A DNA stretch of 64,000 bases from Pseudomonas protegens (GTDB lineage: Bacteria; Pseudomonadota; Gammaproteobacteria; Pseudomonadales; Pseudomonadaceae): contig NZ_CP060201.1 of NCBI RefSeq assembly GCF_013407925.2, positions 5,441,001 to 5,505,000 on the forward strand, read 5' to 3'. Shown one piece after another: positions 27,901 to 34,683 of this stretch. Made by a program: the position numbers and the translations under genes. Numbering within the stretch: position 1 is the first letter of the stretch; every line of letters starts with the position of its first letter. The notes under the pieces were generated by a model. The model saw only the letters and a program-made list of their open reading frames with translations. It was not told the DNA's origin and searched no databases.

Positions 27901-29485
27901 CGATGCGCCCCTGGGCAACTGGCTGTCGATCAGCGGCAAGGTGTACGACGGTCAGCTGCGCCTGGACTGGAGCTTCAGTCAGCGCATGTTCGACTGCGCG
28001 CAGATCGAGTCGCTGGCCCGGGACTATATCCAGGCCCTGCAGGCGCTGGTGGAGCACTGCTGCCAGGCCCGTGGCGGCCTCACGCCGTCGGATTTCCCGC
28101 TGGCGCGACTGACCCAGGAACAGCTGGATGCCCTGGCGTTGGTGCCGTCTCAGGTCGAGGACATCTACCCATTGGCACCGATGCAGCAGGCCTTGTTGCA
28201 GCATGAGTTGCAGGACCATGAGGCGGGGGATTTCGTCAACCAGATGTGCATGGATGTGCAAGGCGTCGACCCGCAGCGCCTGCGCCAGGCCTGGCAGCAG
28301 GCCATGGATACCCATGAGATCCTGCGCAGCCGTTTTGTCTGGGGACCGGCCCTGGCGCAGCCGTTGCAGGTGGTGCACAAGCAGGTCGAGGTGCCATTCC
28401 AGAGACTCGACGGCACGGACCTGGACCGCGATGCCCTGGAGCGTCTGGCCCTGGCCGAACGACTCAAGGGTTTCGACCTGGCCCAGGCGCCGCTGTTGCG
28501 TTTGCAGGCGATCGAGCTGGGGGAGGGACGCTACCGGCTGATCTGTACCAACCATCACATCCTGCTGGACGGCTGGAGCGGGTTCCAGCTGTTCAACGAT
28601 GTGCTGGCGGCCTACACCGGGCAGGCCATCAGTCACCGGCCGGCTGGCTACCGTGACTACATTGCCTGGCTGCAGGCCCGGGACCAGCAGGCCGACGAGC
28701 GCTTCTGGCGTGAACAGCTCAAGCCGCTGAAGGTGCCGACCTTGCTCAGTGCCTGTGCGATGGCCCAGGGCGATCGGCAGCGGGGTGGGCATCGTCAGCA
28801 TTACTTCGAGTTCGACGAGGCCCAGACCGAGCAACTGACCGCTTTCGCCCGGCAGCAGAAGATCACCGCCAACACCCTGGTGCAGGCGGCCTGGCTATTG
28901 CTTCTGCATGTGCATTGCGCTCAGTCGACGGTGGCCTGCGGCGCCACCATCGCCGGACGCCCGCCCCAGCTCAAGGGCATCGAGCAGCAATTGGGGCTGT
29001 ACATCAACGACGTGCCGCTGGTGGCCAGTATCGAGCCGGGGCAGCGCGTGGGTGACTGGCTGCAGGCGCTGCAAGGACGCAACGTGCTGATGCGTGAGCA
29101 TGGCTACAGTGCCTTGAGCGATATCGAACGCTGGGCCGGGTTGCCGGGCGGAGAGTTGAGCGACACGGTGATCGTGTTCGAGAACTATCCGGTCAGTGCG
29201 GCGTCGGCCGGTGGTGATCTCGGTGATTTGCGTCTGGAAAGCATGCACAGCTTCGAGCAGACCAGTTCGGCGCTGACCTTGTATGTCGAGCTCAAGGGGC
29301 AGTTGCAGTTCCACTATGACCATCGGCTTGAGGCCTTTAGCGAGGCGGCGGTGCAGGGGTTGAATCTGCAACTGGTGCAGTTGCTTGGGGTGTTGGCGGA
29401 TGGTTCGGCGGGGCGCTCGCTGGCGCAGGTGCTGGCGCAGTTGGGTGGGACTCGATCTCAGCGGGAGGTGCGGGTGGGGGCTTAG
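18923..29485 (+). CDS. NRPS3: C-A(Asp)-T-E-C-A(OHOrn)-T-E-C
   Basis: A 3520-residue synthetase. Domains by approximate residue: C1 (54-480; HHIISDA near 182), A1 (535-1005), T1 (GGDSI near 1053), E1 (HHLVVDG near 1232), C2 (from 1567; HHILMDG near 1700), A2 (2040-2512), T2 (GGDSI near 2561), E2 (HHLVVDG near 2742) and C3 (3080-3500; HHILLDG near 3210). The A1 code reads DLTKVGHVGK (aspartate). The A2 code reads DGEGSGGVTK, like pyoverdine hydroxyornithine modules. Both residues should be D-configured. The protein ends after C3 with no A, T or thioesterase domain, so the chain must pass to another protein or be released by C3 or a separate enzyme. ATG (18923) and GTG (18920) starts are both possible behind GGAGG; the stop of NRPS2 overlaps. 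Confidence 0.92.
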   Translation: MNPLPERMLALSKRFAAFSPQERSALQRKMIEQGLSLDLLPIPGRSQDQTLMGASYAQQRLWFLWQLEPTSSAYNQLAVLRLQGDLQDADLQRSIQYLIDRHEVLRSTFSLHGQQVMQVIRPQREFVLQRLDYSHLEDAGPQVAEQVAEQGERPFDLEHDLLLRATLIKLGEQEHVLLFCTHHIISDAWSLPILVGEVTRAYEHWRQYQRAPDLAPLAVQYADFAVWQRLWLEAGEAERQLQYWRERLGSEPLTLELPLDRPRPPVRSARGGRHAMVFDQDLDRGVRELAASTGCTLFMVLLASLQVLLQRYSGARSIRVGTPVANRTRAEVEGLIGFFVNTQVLQAEVDPQQPFSALLAQVKTRVLEAQAHQDLPFEQLVDALQPERSLNQSPLFQVLYNHLAGDNEGARVEIPGLKIEALASDSEFVRFDLTFNTHEEGGRLHAALVYASDLFDPQTIEQMARHWHNLLQAVVREPQRRLGELPMLDAAERAQMVEQWNLGSAFERPPLSVPACVEAHAARSPDALAVVCAGQQLTYQQLNAQANRLARQLRERGVGPDVLVGIAAPRSIEMIVGLLAVLKAGGAYVPLDPEYPQERLNGMIEDSGITQLLAQQQLIGRFTDLPGLCIEPLEGSPARQALSGDNLEPLTAPGHLAYVIFTSGSTGRAKGVTISHGALANYVAAIHQRLPLASARSMALVSTPAADLGHTVLFGALCGGQALHLISADLAVDGAGLGQYLQQQKIDVLKIVPSHLAALVGEDNGAVLPRQCLVLGGEACPVSLVERIQRLAPQCRIVNHYGPTESTVGALTQAVEGDWSQAASIPLGRPLANVRAYVLDSEGQPAAIGSLGELYLAGAGLARGYHRRPEMTAASFIPDPFDPQGGGRLYRTGDQVRYRRDGSIEFCGRIDQQIKIRGFRVEPGEIQACLHSHPWVRECAVLALDGPQGKQLVAYLVCQPGLDPEQCKDVLKQHMNAHLSAHQVPSHLLLLPALPLSPNGKLDRLALPRPEQGRPQDLYRAPQNPVQQTLVDIWQEVLNQPRIGINDNFFELGGDSIIAIQMVSRARQAGLQISSRDVFRCQSILELAAVARQGTALLIDQGPVRGPMPLTPIQQVFFASDIPHREHWNQSLLLTPREPLQVPLLEQALNQLLVQHDALRLRYRQSAGLWQAEHQEHPEPVSLWRQRVADAAAIQALGQQAQSSLDLEQGPLLRAVLMDLDDGSQRLLLVIHHLVVDGVSWRILLEDLQSLYRQLAEGAALALPPKTSAFQAWAEHLQEWAQALGHTEELDYWCRQLEQAPRDLPLDYPAGANLACHGTAINARLSRELTSQLLQEAPKAYRTQINDLLLTALARVICRWTGHAQMLVQLEGHGREELFADVDLSRSLGWFTSLYPLCLTPAQPLSDSIKAVKEDLRRVPANGLGYGALRYLGDSSVRERLQGLVQPRITFNYLGQFDQSFDSQSLFAPAAEAAGNERHAEAPLGNWLTVNSQVYGGELSLSWSFSHQLFKPQTVQRLADEYLLELQALIEHCTLDTSAGVSPSDFPLAGLNQAQLDALPVAPRTIVDLYPLSPMQQGMLFHTLYEQASDDYVNQLRVSVQGLDAQRFRRAWEDALQAHDILRTSFHWQAELEQPVQIVQRQLALPFRVLDWSDGQASEPALDALAGEERSLCAHFDRAPLLRLCLVQTTAQDYQLIYTNHHILMDGWSSSQLMSEVLQRYAGVVPPQAPGRYRDYIQWLQRQDLSACESFWREQLGRLSTPTRLAGSIALENPGADAGHGEFHHDWTQPWTERLVAFARQQKITANTLLQAAWLLLLQRYTGQSTVAFGATVAGRPSELPGIERQIGLFINTLPVIATPDTQMSVAQWLQQVQAHNLQLREYEHTPLNDIQRWAGSSGEALFDTLLVFDNYPVAQALEQEEASSVRFGAVHSRERTNYPLSVAVALEQRLSISYGYAREAFSVAVIERLNGHLLHLLAQMIDNPQLQLGAIELLTPAETASQCVAPVAPGGEPAVHESIGALAQRWPQRQAVLFAGQRFTYGELDQRANRLAHELVARGVGQEVRVGVALPRGEGLLVALLAVLKAGGAFVPLDLSYPADRLAYLMADSGMALLLSDSESLQRLPSAAGLAVLDLARLEVEQHPLTAPAVTVAPESLAYVIYTSGSTGQPKGVTVAHGPLAMHCRTTGERYGMTPEDCELHFLSFSFDGAHERWLTAFVCGASLLLRDDSLWTPEQTCEAIRRHGVTMAGFPPAYLHQLAEHVQRAGNPPPMRLYSFGGDAMPQASFELVQQVLRPRYMINGYGPTETVVTPLVWKTAAGEPCTAAYAPIGHCVGERSAYVLDADLNPLPVGVAGELYIGGNGLARGYLKRFAQTAERFVPDPYSPLGGRLYRTGDVVRQGSDGVFEYLGRIDNQVKIRGFRIELGEIEARLMAHEQVSEAVVLARDTAHGRRLVAYLVTAATALEDEQSQERLRETLRQTLKACLPDYMVPSYWLFLECLPLSPNGKLDRMALPMPEMAQASHAYVAPRSDLEKRLAQIWQDVLKVPQVGVSDNFFELGGDSIISLQLVSRARQASIRFTPKDLFEQQTIQGLAAVAQCGTQDDIDQGPVSGDMPLLPIQRLFFAEPIPQRHHFNQSVLLIPATPLNPHALERGLRALFEHHDGLRLQFQQGSAGWSASHGPLDQAGPGPDLLWQAEAANAAELEQLCEQVQCSLDLQRGPLLRALLVTLGDSTQRLLLVAHHLVVDGVSWRLLFEDLQSAYTQALAGQALQLPAKSSSYQAFGRRLQAYAHGPEARAELAYWRAQLAGAQASLPGVEPGTQALSRDAGSVQVQLDAATTQRLLQRAPAAYRTQVNDLLLAALAQVMGQWTGQPSTLIQLEGHGREQLFEDLDLSRTVGWFTSVFPVRLSAADSAEASIKRIKEQLRAIPNKGIGYGALRYLGDTASREALQGLAQPRVTFNYLGQFDGSFDDPQALFVPAPEAHGADASIDAPLGNWLSISGKVYDGQLRLDWSFSQRMFDCAQIESLARDYIQALQALVEHCCQARGGLTPSDFPLARLTQEQLDALALVPSQVEDIYPLAPMQQALLQHELQDHEAGDFVNQMCMDVQGVDPQRLRQAWQQAMDTHEILRSRFVWGPALAQPLQVVHKQVEVPFQRLDGTDLDRDALERLALAERLKGFDLAQAPLLRLQAIELGEGRYRLICTNHHILLDGWSGFQLFNDVLAAYTGQAISHRPAGYRDYIAWLQARDQQADERFWREQLKPLKVPTLLSACAMAQGDRQRGGHRQHYFEFDEAQTEQLTAFARQQKITANTLVQAAWLLLLHVHCAQSTVACGATIAGRPPQLKGIEQQLGLYINDVPLVASIEPGQRVGDWLQALQGRNVLMREHGYSALSDIERWAGLPGGELSDTVIVFENYPVSAASAGGDLGDLRLESMHSFEQTSSALTLYVELKGQLQFHYDHRLEAFSEAAVQGLNLQLVQLLGVLADGSAGRSLAQVLAQLGGTRSQREVRVGA

Positions 29486-29508
29486 GTACAGGACATTGGA
29501 GTGAAGGG

Positions 29509-29543
29509 CGGGAGGGCAGGTGACTGTTCTCCCGTTTTTTTTT
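29509..29543 (+). terminator. Rho-independent terminator after the NRPS operon
   Basis: CGGGAG and CTCCCG form a stem around a 14-nt loop, followed by nine T residues (29535-29543). It lies 24 bp after the NRPS3 stop. Confidence 0.8.
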
Positions 29544-29615
29544 GCGGTTGGGGGCATATCCGGTGCTGCGGGTGTGGCGGCTTAGGGTTTCGCCCTTACG
29601 GCGAGTCACTTTGGA

Positions 29616-29770
29616 AAGAGCCCAAAGTAACCAAAGGCTCTTGCCCCTCCACTCGGTGCCTCGCCTAGGCTCGGCATGCCCGAACTCCGGCATTGATCCG
29701 TGGGCCGCCGCCACCGGCCATCCATGGCCGGGTGGCGGCTAACCCGGCATCCCTGCCGGGTTACCCACGG
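29616..29770. repeat. Structured intergenic element (hairpin plus three-way junction)
   Basis: A first hairpin pairs AAGAGCC with GGCTCTT (29616-29642). Farther on, CCGTGGG (29698-29704) pairs with CCCACGG (29764-29770) and encloses two strong hairpins: GCCGCCACC with its complement (29707-29739) and AACCCGGCA with TGCCGGGTT (29741-29762). This is a cloverleaf-like fold. I recall similar sequence recurring between genes in other Pseudomonas genomes but cannot check it here. No credible gene is seen in 29486-30122. Confidence 0.55.
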
Positions 29771-29887
29771 CTCAATGCCTGCGTTCGGCCATCGTGGTTA
29801 ACGGGGCGTTCAGATCAAGATCAAAATCAAGAGCGAGACGGCGGCCTTGCGGCCGGCCTGAAGATGGAGCGGTGTGCACCGCCCCAT

Positions 29888-29969
29888 GTAGGAGCTGGCT
29901 TGCCAGCGAAGGCGTCCGGCCAGGCGCTGCATGTCTCACGGGCCTCTTCGCCGGCAAGCCGGCTCCTAC
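29888..29969. repeat. REP-type palindromic pair
   Basis: GTAGGAGCTGGCTTGCCAGC and the inverted GCCGGCAAGCCGGCTCCTAC are separated by about 42 bp. This is the same family as the copies at 313-376 and 59605-59628. Confidence 0.85.
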
Positions 29970-29975
29970 GAAAAT

Positions 29976-30025
29976 CCAATGCCAATGCCAATGCCAATGC
30001 CAATGCCAATGCCAATGCCAATGCC
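29976..30025. repeat. Hexanucleotide tandem repeat (CCAATG)x8
   Basis: Eight perfect copies of CCAATG (29976-30023) plus two bases, directly after the REP pair and about 100 bp from the fpvA stop. It is non-coding. Confidence 0.95.
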
Positions 30026-30069
30026 GAAGACGAAGGGCGAAACATCAGGTCGATGCTGGCGCTGCGGGC

Positions 30070-30102
30070 AAAAAAATCCCCGCCGCGGTGACCGGGGCGG
30101 GG
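30070..30102 (-). terminator. Rho-independent terminator of fpvA
   Basis: On the minus strand, CCCCGCC pairs with GGCGGGG around an 11-nt loop, followed by seven or more U residues. It lies about 20 bp after the fpvA stop. Confidence 0.75.
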
Positions 30103-30122
30103 AGGGGTTCAACCAAGGGGAA

Positions 30123-32609
30123 TCAGAAGCTGTATTTGACGTTGAACATGACGTTGCGCGGGTCGCCGTAGTAGATCGAGTTGTAGGTGCCGATTCCGCT
30201 GTAGTAGGTCCGGTCGAAGACGTTGTTCAGGTTGACCGTGGCCTTGAGGTTCTGGTTGAAGTCATAGCTGCTCATCAGGCCCACCACGGCGTAGCTGGCA
30301 CGGGTGAACTTGTGGCTGGGCAGCGGGTTGTCGTCCGCATCGGTGAAGGTGTCGTCGACGAAGGAGGTCGCGCTCTGCCATTGCATGTTGCCGCCCACGG
30401 TGACTTTGTTCAGTTCGCCAGGCAGGCGGTAGGTGGTGGCGACCTTGAACAGGTGCTGTGGCTGAGTGGTGGCTACGCGCTTGTTCTTGGCATCGTAGGA
30501 TTCCTGGTAGACGTAGCCGGCGTTGACGTTCCAGTCCGGCAGCACTTCACCGGCCATTTCCAGTTCGATGCCGTTGGTGGTGGCGCCCTTGATCGCGCGC
30601 ATGGCCTCGAAGCCGTCAACGCCTATGACGCCGGTATTCTCGCCAAGGTTGTCCTGCTTGAGCTGGAACAGCGCCAGGCTGGCGTTCAGGCGACGGTCGA
30701 AGTATTCACCCTTGATCCCCACTTCGTAGCTCTGCCCGGTCAGCGGCTCCAGGGGCTTGCCGTTTACGTCGAGGCTGTAGGGCTGCGGCTTGAAGATGTC
30801 GGTGTAGCTGGCATAGACCGTGTGGTAGTCGTCCAGGTCATAGGTGACGCCGGCATAGGGAATCACTTCCCCGGAGTTGGTGGAGGCGATCCGCGGCCAC
30901 TGCTTCACGGCGGTGACCCGATCGATCTGCCAGTCGTAGTCGGTGACCCGGGCACCGAGTATGAAGTTCAGGGCGTCGGTGGGCTTGAGGATCACCGCCG
31001 CGTAGGAGACTTTCTGGGTGCTCTTCACGTCGAAGGTCGACCACCACTCCCAGTCGGTCGGGTAGGGCATGCTGTTGTTCCAGTTCAGCACGTCGTCGAT
31101 GACTTTGGTGGTGGTGCCGTCGATACGCTTGGAACGGGTAGTGGCATGGGAATAGTTGTAGCCCAGCACCATTTCGTGGGTGCGTCCAAACAGCGAGAAC
31201 GGGCCCTTGGCATAGGCGTCGAGGGACTTCTCGTCGCTGTCGGAGCCGAAGTTGGCCACGCCACCGTTCGGCGTCAGGTAACCGTATTCCTGGCTGTTGT
31301 CGAGATTGACGTGCTTGCTGGACATGCCGGCGATGATTTCCCGCGAGGTGTACTTGCGCGCATTGACCGTCGCCTTGAAGGTCCAGTCGTTGTCGAACTG
31401 GTGATCGAGGCCGACAAAGGCGTGCTGGGTTTCCTGGTTGCGGTAGGCGAACTTGTCCGCCGGGTTGGTGGAACGGGAAAACTTGATCCGATCACCGTTA
31501 GTGTAGAACGCCGGCAAGCTGGTGTTGGTCGTGGCGTCGTTGTTGTTGTTCTGGAAGTCGTAGCCGACGCTGAGGGTGGTGGAATCGCTCAGGTCGCCTT
31601 CGAGAATGCCGTAGAAGACGTTCTGTTCACCTTTCTGGTAGTCGATGAAGCTGTTGCGCTTGCCGGTCCCGGCCACCATCCGTCCGCGTATCGCACCGCC
31701 TTCCACCAGCGGGCCGGAGACGTCCACTTCGCTGGTGTAGCGATCCCATGAGCCGGCGCCGGCGGCGACGTGGCCCTGGAATTCCCGGGTCGGGCGCTTG
31801 CGCACCATGTTGATCACCCCGGACGGATAGCCGATGCCGTTGACCAGGCCGGTGGCGCCCTTGAGCACTTCGATGCGGTCGTAGATCAGGGTGTTGCCGA
31901 TGCTGTAGTTGTCGCGGATGTTGCCGCCGTCGGTGCCCAGGCTGGGAATGCCGTCGTACTGGAAGTTCTGGATTTCAAAGCCCCGCGAGTAATACACGTA
32001 GCCTTCGGAGCTCTCGCGGTTGACCGTGATCCCGGGGGTTTGCTGCATGACGTGCGCCAGTTCGGTCAACCCTTGGTCATCCATCTGCTGGCGGGTGATG
32101 ACGCTCACCGACTGCGGCGTTTCACGCAGGGACAGGTCCATGCGAGTGGCCGAGTTGCTTTGCCCGGTGGTGTAGGAACCGGTCCCCTCGGTGGTGCTCC
32201 CCAGCTCCTGAGTGGAAATGTTCATGGTCCCCAGCTCCACAGCCCCACTGCTCTGCGCCAGGGTCACGGTGTTGCCTTGGCGCTGATAACTCACCCCGGT
32301 CCCGCGCAGCAGTTGCGACAGGGCCTGGTCGGGCTGCAACGAGCCCTTGATCGCCGTGCTGCGCTTGCCCTGGACGCTGTCCTGGTTGTAGAGCACTTGC
32401 AGGTCGGCTTGCTGGCCGAATGCCTGCAAGGCGCTGCCTAGGGACTGCGCAGGAATATCGAAATGGGCTTGCTGGGCCTGTACCTGGGCGGCACAAGGCA
32501 GCGCCAATACGGCCCCAAGCAGATAGGGACGCAAGCTCGGCCGCAGCGCATGGCGCATGAGCAGAGCTGTTTTCAGGGGGGTGAGTCCTAGAGGTGCTGG
32601 CATGTTCAT
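30123..32609 (-). CDS. fpvA: TonB-dependent ferripyoverdine receptor/transducer
   Basis: An 828-residue outer-membrane receptor. A signal peptide ends near residue 46 (ALPCAAQVQAQQ). An N-terminal signalling (STN) domain follows at about 47-125 (AHFDIPAQSLGSALQAFGQQADLQVLYN), then the plug (LRETPQSVSVITRQQMDDQGL; GATGLVNGIGYPSGVINMVRK), then the 22-strand barrel ending in Phe (NVMFNVKYSF). The STN domain marks it as a transducer that would signal through an anti-sigma factor to an ECF sigma, here probably FpvI. It is 107 bp downstream of pvdE on the same strand. I found no PvdS box directly before it, but there is a Fur-like site. Confidence 0.93.
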   Translation of the reverse strand: MNMPAPLGLTPLKTALLMRHALRPSLRPYLLGAVLALPCAAQVQAQQAHFDIPAQSLGSALQAFGQQADLQVLYNQDSVQGKRSTAIKGSLQPDQALSQLLRGTGVSYQRQGNTVTLAQSSGAVELGTMNISTQELGSTTEGTGSYTTGQSNSATRMDLSLRETPQSVSVITRQQMDDQGLTELAHVMQQTPGITVNRESSEGYVYYSRGFEIQNFQYDGIPSLGTDGGNIRDNYSIGNTLIYDRIEVLKGATGLVNGIGYPSGVINMVRKRPTREFQGHVAAGAGSWDRYTSEVDVSGPLVEGGAIRGRMVAGTGKRNSFIDYQKGEQNVFYGILEGDLSDSTTLSVGYDFQNNNNDATTNTSLPAFYTNGDRIKFSRSTNPADKFAYRNQETQHAFVGLDHQFDNDWTFKATVNARKYTSREIIAGMSSKHVNLDNSQEYGYLTPNGGVANFGSDSDEKSLDAYAKGPFSLFGRTHEMVLGYNYSHATTRSKRIDGTTTKVIDDVLNWNNSMPYPTDWEWWSTFDVKSTQKVSYAAVILKPTDALNFILGARVTDYDWQIDRVTAVKQWPRIASTNSGEVIPYAGVTYDLDDYHTVYASYTDIFKPQPYSLDVNGKPLEPLTGQSYEVGIKGEYFDRRLNASLALFQLKQDNLGENTGVIGVDGFEAMRAIKGATTNGIELEMAGEVLPDWNVNAGYVYQESYDAKNKRVATTQPQHLFKVATTYRLPGELNKVTVGGNMQWQSATSFVDDTFTDADDNPLPSHKFTRASYAVVGLMSSYDFNQNLKATVNLNNVFDRTYYSGIGTYNSIYYGDPRNVMFNVKYSF

Positions 32610-32641
32610 TTGCTCTTATAAAACGGCAATGGGAATTCGTT

Positions 32642-32660
32642 CTAAATGCTAATGTTTCTC
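32642..32660 (-). promoter_or_regulatory. Possible Fur box upstream of fpvA
   Basis: On the minus strand GAGAAACATTAGCATTTAG matches about 11 of 19 positions of the Fur consensus, 33-51 bp before the fpvA start. No TAAAT-N16-CGT box is present in this gap, so fpvA may use an FpvI-type promoter or read-through from pvdE. Confidence 0.35.
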
Positions 32661-32715
32661 AAACTTGTTATGAGACGTTCGACTTGCCGAAAACCGGAAA
32701 GCCGCTACGAAAAAA

Positions 32716-34371
32716 TCAGGCCGGTTCGAGTTCGCAACTGACCTTGCCCGCCTCCATGCGCACCAACTGGTCGGCGATGTCGAAATAGCGATCGTCGTGG
32801 GAGATGACGATGATGGTCTTGCCCAGGCGTTTGAGGTCCGGCAGCAGCTCGGTGTAGAAAATCCGCCGGAAGGTCGGGTCCTGGTCGGCGGCCCATTCGT
32901 CGAACACCAGCACCGGGCGTTCCTCGATCCAGGCGTTGATCAGCGCCAGGCGCTTGCGTTGCCCCGTGGACAGATCGGTGGTGCTGAAGGCCCCGTCGCG
33001 GATGCTCACCTTGTGTCCGATCTCCAGGCGCCGCAGGTACTGTTCGGCATCCGCGGGCAGTTGTTCGCCGCCCTGGACCAGGTCGTCGAACAGGTAGTAG
33101 TCGGCAAAGATGGTGGTGAACAGTTGCCGATAGTCGTCGCGGGTCTGGGCGGTGACCGCTTGGCCGTTGAGGCGGATCTCGCCTTCCTGGGGTCGGTACA
33201 GGCCCAGTAGCAGCTTGATCAGGGTGGTCTTGCCGCAGCCGTTCTCGCCAACGATGAAGACGATGTCGCCCTGCTTGATCCGCAGGTTCACCGGGCCCAG
33301 GGCAAAGGGCGCGCTGCCTTCCACGGCCGGGAAGGCGTAGCGCACATCGCGCAGTTCCAGGCTTTGCACCGCCTGCGGTTGGGTCGAGGTGTCGCTGAGC
33401 AGCAGGTGCGGTTCGGGCGATGAGAAGCGCTCGGACAACTCGGCGATGCGGCGGAAGGCCACCTGGGCGCGGCTGACAATCGGCAGGTTGCCGATCAGCA
33501 ATTCCAGGGGGCCCTTCATGTACAGCAGCACCAGGACGAAACCGCTCATCACCGCGCGGTCGTTGTCGGGCCAGAAGGACTGCAGGGCCAGGGCCAGGCC
33601 GATGACCACGAAAAACAGCATGGAGCCGAAGGTCTTGGCGACGATGAAAATGTTCACCGACTCGATCTGTTTGTTGCAGATGTGCTCGGCGCTGTGCTTG
33701 ATCCGCTGGTTGAACATGCGGTTGCGGCGCGGCCGGTGGATGCGCAGTTCCTTGGCGCCGTCGGCAATCGCGTTGTAGTGCTTTTGCAGGTTGTCCTCTT
33801 CATCCCGGGCGTCCATGAAGCCCTTGATGCCCTTGGTCTGGGCGACGAACTGCACGCTGCAGCCAATCACGATGGCCACCAGCATCAAGAGGAACATCGG
33901 CCAGGAGAGCAGGGCCAGGTAACCCAGGCAGCCCAGGGTCACGGTCAGGGAAATGGCCAGTGGCGCGAAGGCGAAGGCGAAGTCGCTGATGGTGTCGATG
34001 TCGTGGGTCAGGACCGGGATCAGGCGATGGCTGCGATAGCGTTCGATCTGCTCGATAGGGGCGCTGAGGACTTTTTCCCCCAGGTCTTTGCGCAGCTTGC
34101 TGATGATGTGCTGGCCGACGTAGTTGCTGCCAATGTCCGACAGGATCGAACACAGCAGCGCCAGCAGGCACAGCCCGGCGAAGCTCAGGACCACGCCACG
34201 GCTGAGGCCGTCGGCGCCGTTCAGGGCCTGGTTGATGGTGGCCAGCAGGACGGTGATGCTCAGGCCGCCGATGATGCCCAGCACGATCGAGACGGCCACG
34301 GTGGGCCAGAACGGTTTGAGCAGGCCCAGCAGGTCACGGATGGCGCTGCGGCTACGCGGAGGGCTGTTCAT
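32716..34371 (-). CDS. pvdE: PvdE: ABC exporter of the pyoverdine precursor
   Basis: A 551-residue fused membrane and ATPase half-transporter of the cyclic-peptide/PvdE type. There are six membrane helices in the first 310 residues (from LKPFWPTVAVSIVLGIIGG), then the ATPase domain with Walker A GENGCGKT (near 373), signature LSTGQRKRLAL and Walker B VLVFDEWAADQDP. In P. aeruginosa PvdE moves the ferribactin precursor into the periplasm for chromophore maturation. It has its own upstream PvdS box and precedes fpvA. Confidence 0.94.
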   Translation of the reverse strand: MNSPPRSRSAIRDLLGLLKPFWPTVAVSIVLGIIGGLSITVLLATINQALNGADGLSRGVVLSFAGLCLLALLCSILSDIGSNYVGQHIISKLRKDLGEKVLSAPIEQIERYRSHRLIPVLTHDIDTISDFAFAFAPLAISLTVTLGCLGYLALLSWPMFLLMLVAIVIGCSVQFVAQTKGIKGFMDARDEEDNLQKHYNAIADGAKELRIHRPRRNRMFNQRIKHSAEHICNKQIESVNIFIVAKTFGSMLFFVVIGLALALQSFWPDNDRAVMSGFVLVLLYMKGPLELLIGNLPIVSRAQVAFRRIAELSERFSSPEPHLLLSDTSTQPQAVQSLELRDVRYAFPAVEGSAPFALGPVNLRIKQGDIVFIVGENGCGKTTLIKLLLGLYRPQEGEIRLNGQAVTAQTRDDYRQLFTTIFADYYLFDDLVQGGEQLPADAEQYLRRLEIGHKVSIRDGAFSTTDLSTGQRKRLALINAWIEERPVLVFDEWAADQDPTFRRIFYTELLPDLKRLGKTIIVISHDDRYFDIADQLVRMEAGKVSCELEPA

Positions 34372-34593
34372 GATGACTCCTGGTTCAAGCGCGGATAGGG
34401 GCGGGTGAGGGGCGATTTGCGTTGGGGCATGGGGGCCGGGGTGCAGCCGTCGGGTTCATCTGGGGCGTTTCCTCTGCAATGGATCGAGATACGGGCAATG
34501 TTCCGCGGCGCGCCGCGCCGTCCGCTTCAATGCCGGGCTTGAGCCGGCCGTCGCGCTCGGGCCAGTGCCGGGTTCAAGACCGTTGCACAGAAG

Positions 34594-34617
34594 ACGAAGT
34601 GAGGCAGGGGGGATTTA
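34594..34617 (-). promoter_or_regulatory. PvdS box for pvdE
   Basis: On the minus strand: TAAAT, 16 bp, CGT, a perfect consensus. It lies about 220 bp before the pvdE start, in the 312-bp gap after the acetyltransferase gene, so the pvdE mRNA should have a long leader. Confidence 0.75.
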
Positions 34618-34645
34618 GCGCGGGCCTCGCGTCGGGTCGGGTGCC

Positions 34646-34666
34646 GGCCGCCGCCTGAGGGCGGCA
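34646..34666 (-). terminator. GC-rich hairpin after the acetyltransferase gene
   Basis: GCCGCC-TGA-GGGCGGC type hairpin about 18 bp after the stop of the acetyltransferase gene, just upstream of the pvdE PvdS box. There is no T run. Confidence 0.35.
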
Positions 34667-34683
34667 GCGACCGGTGGATCAGC

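Noticed and set aside
29976..30025. CCAATG array as a CRISPR
   Set aside because: Contiguous 6-bp units without spacers and no cas genes; it is a simple tandem repeat.
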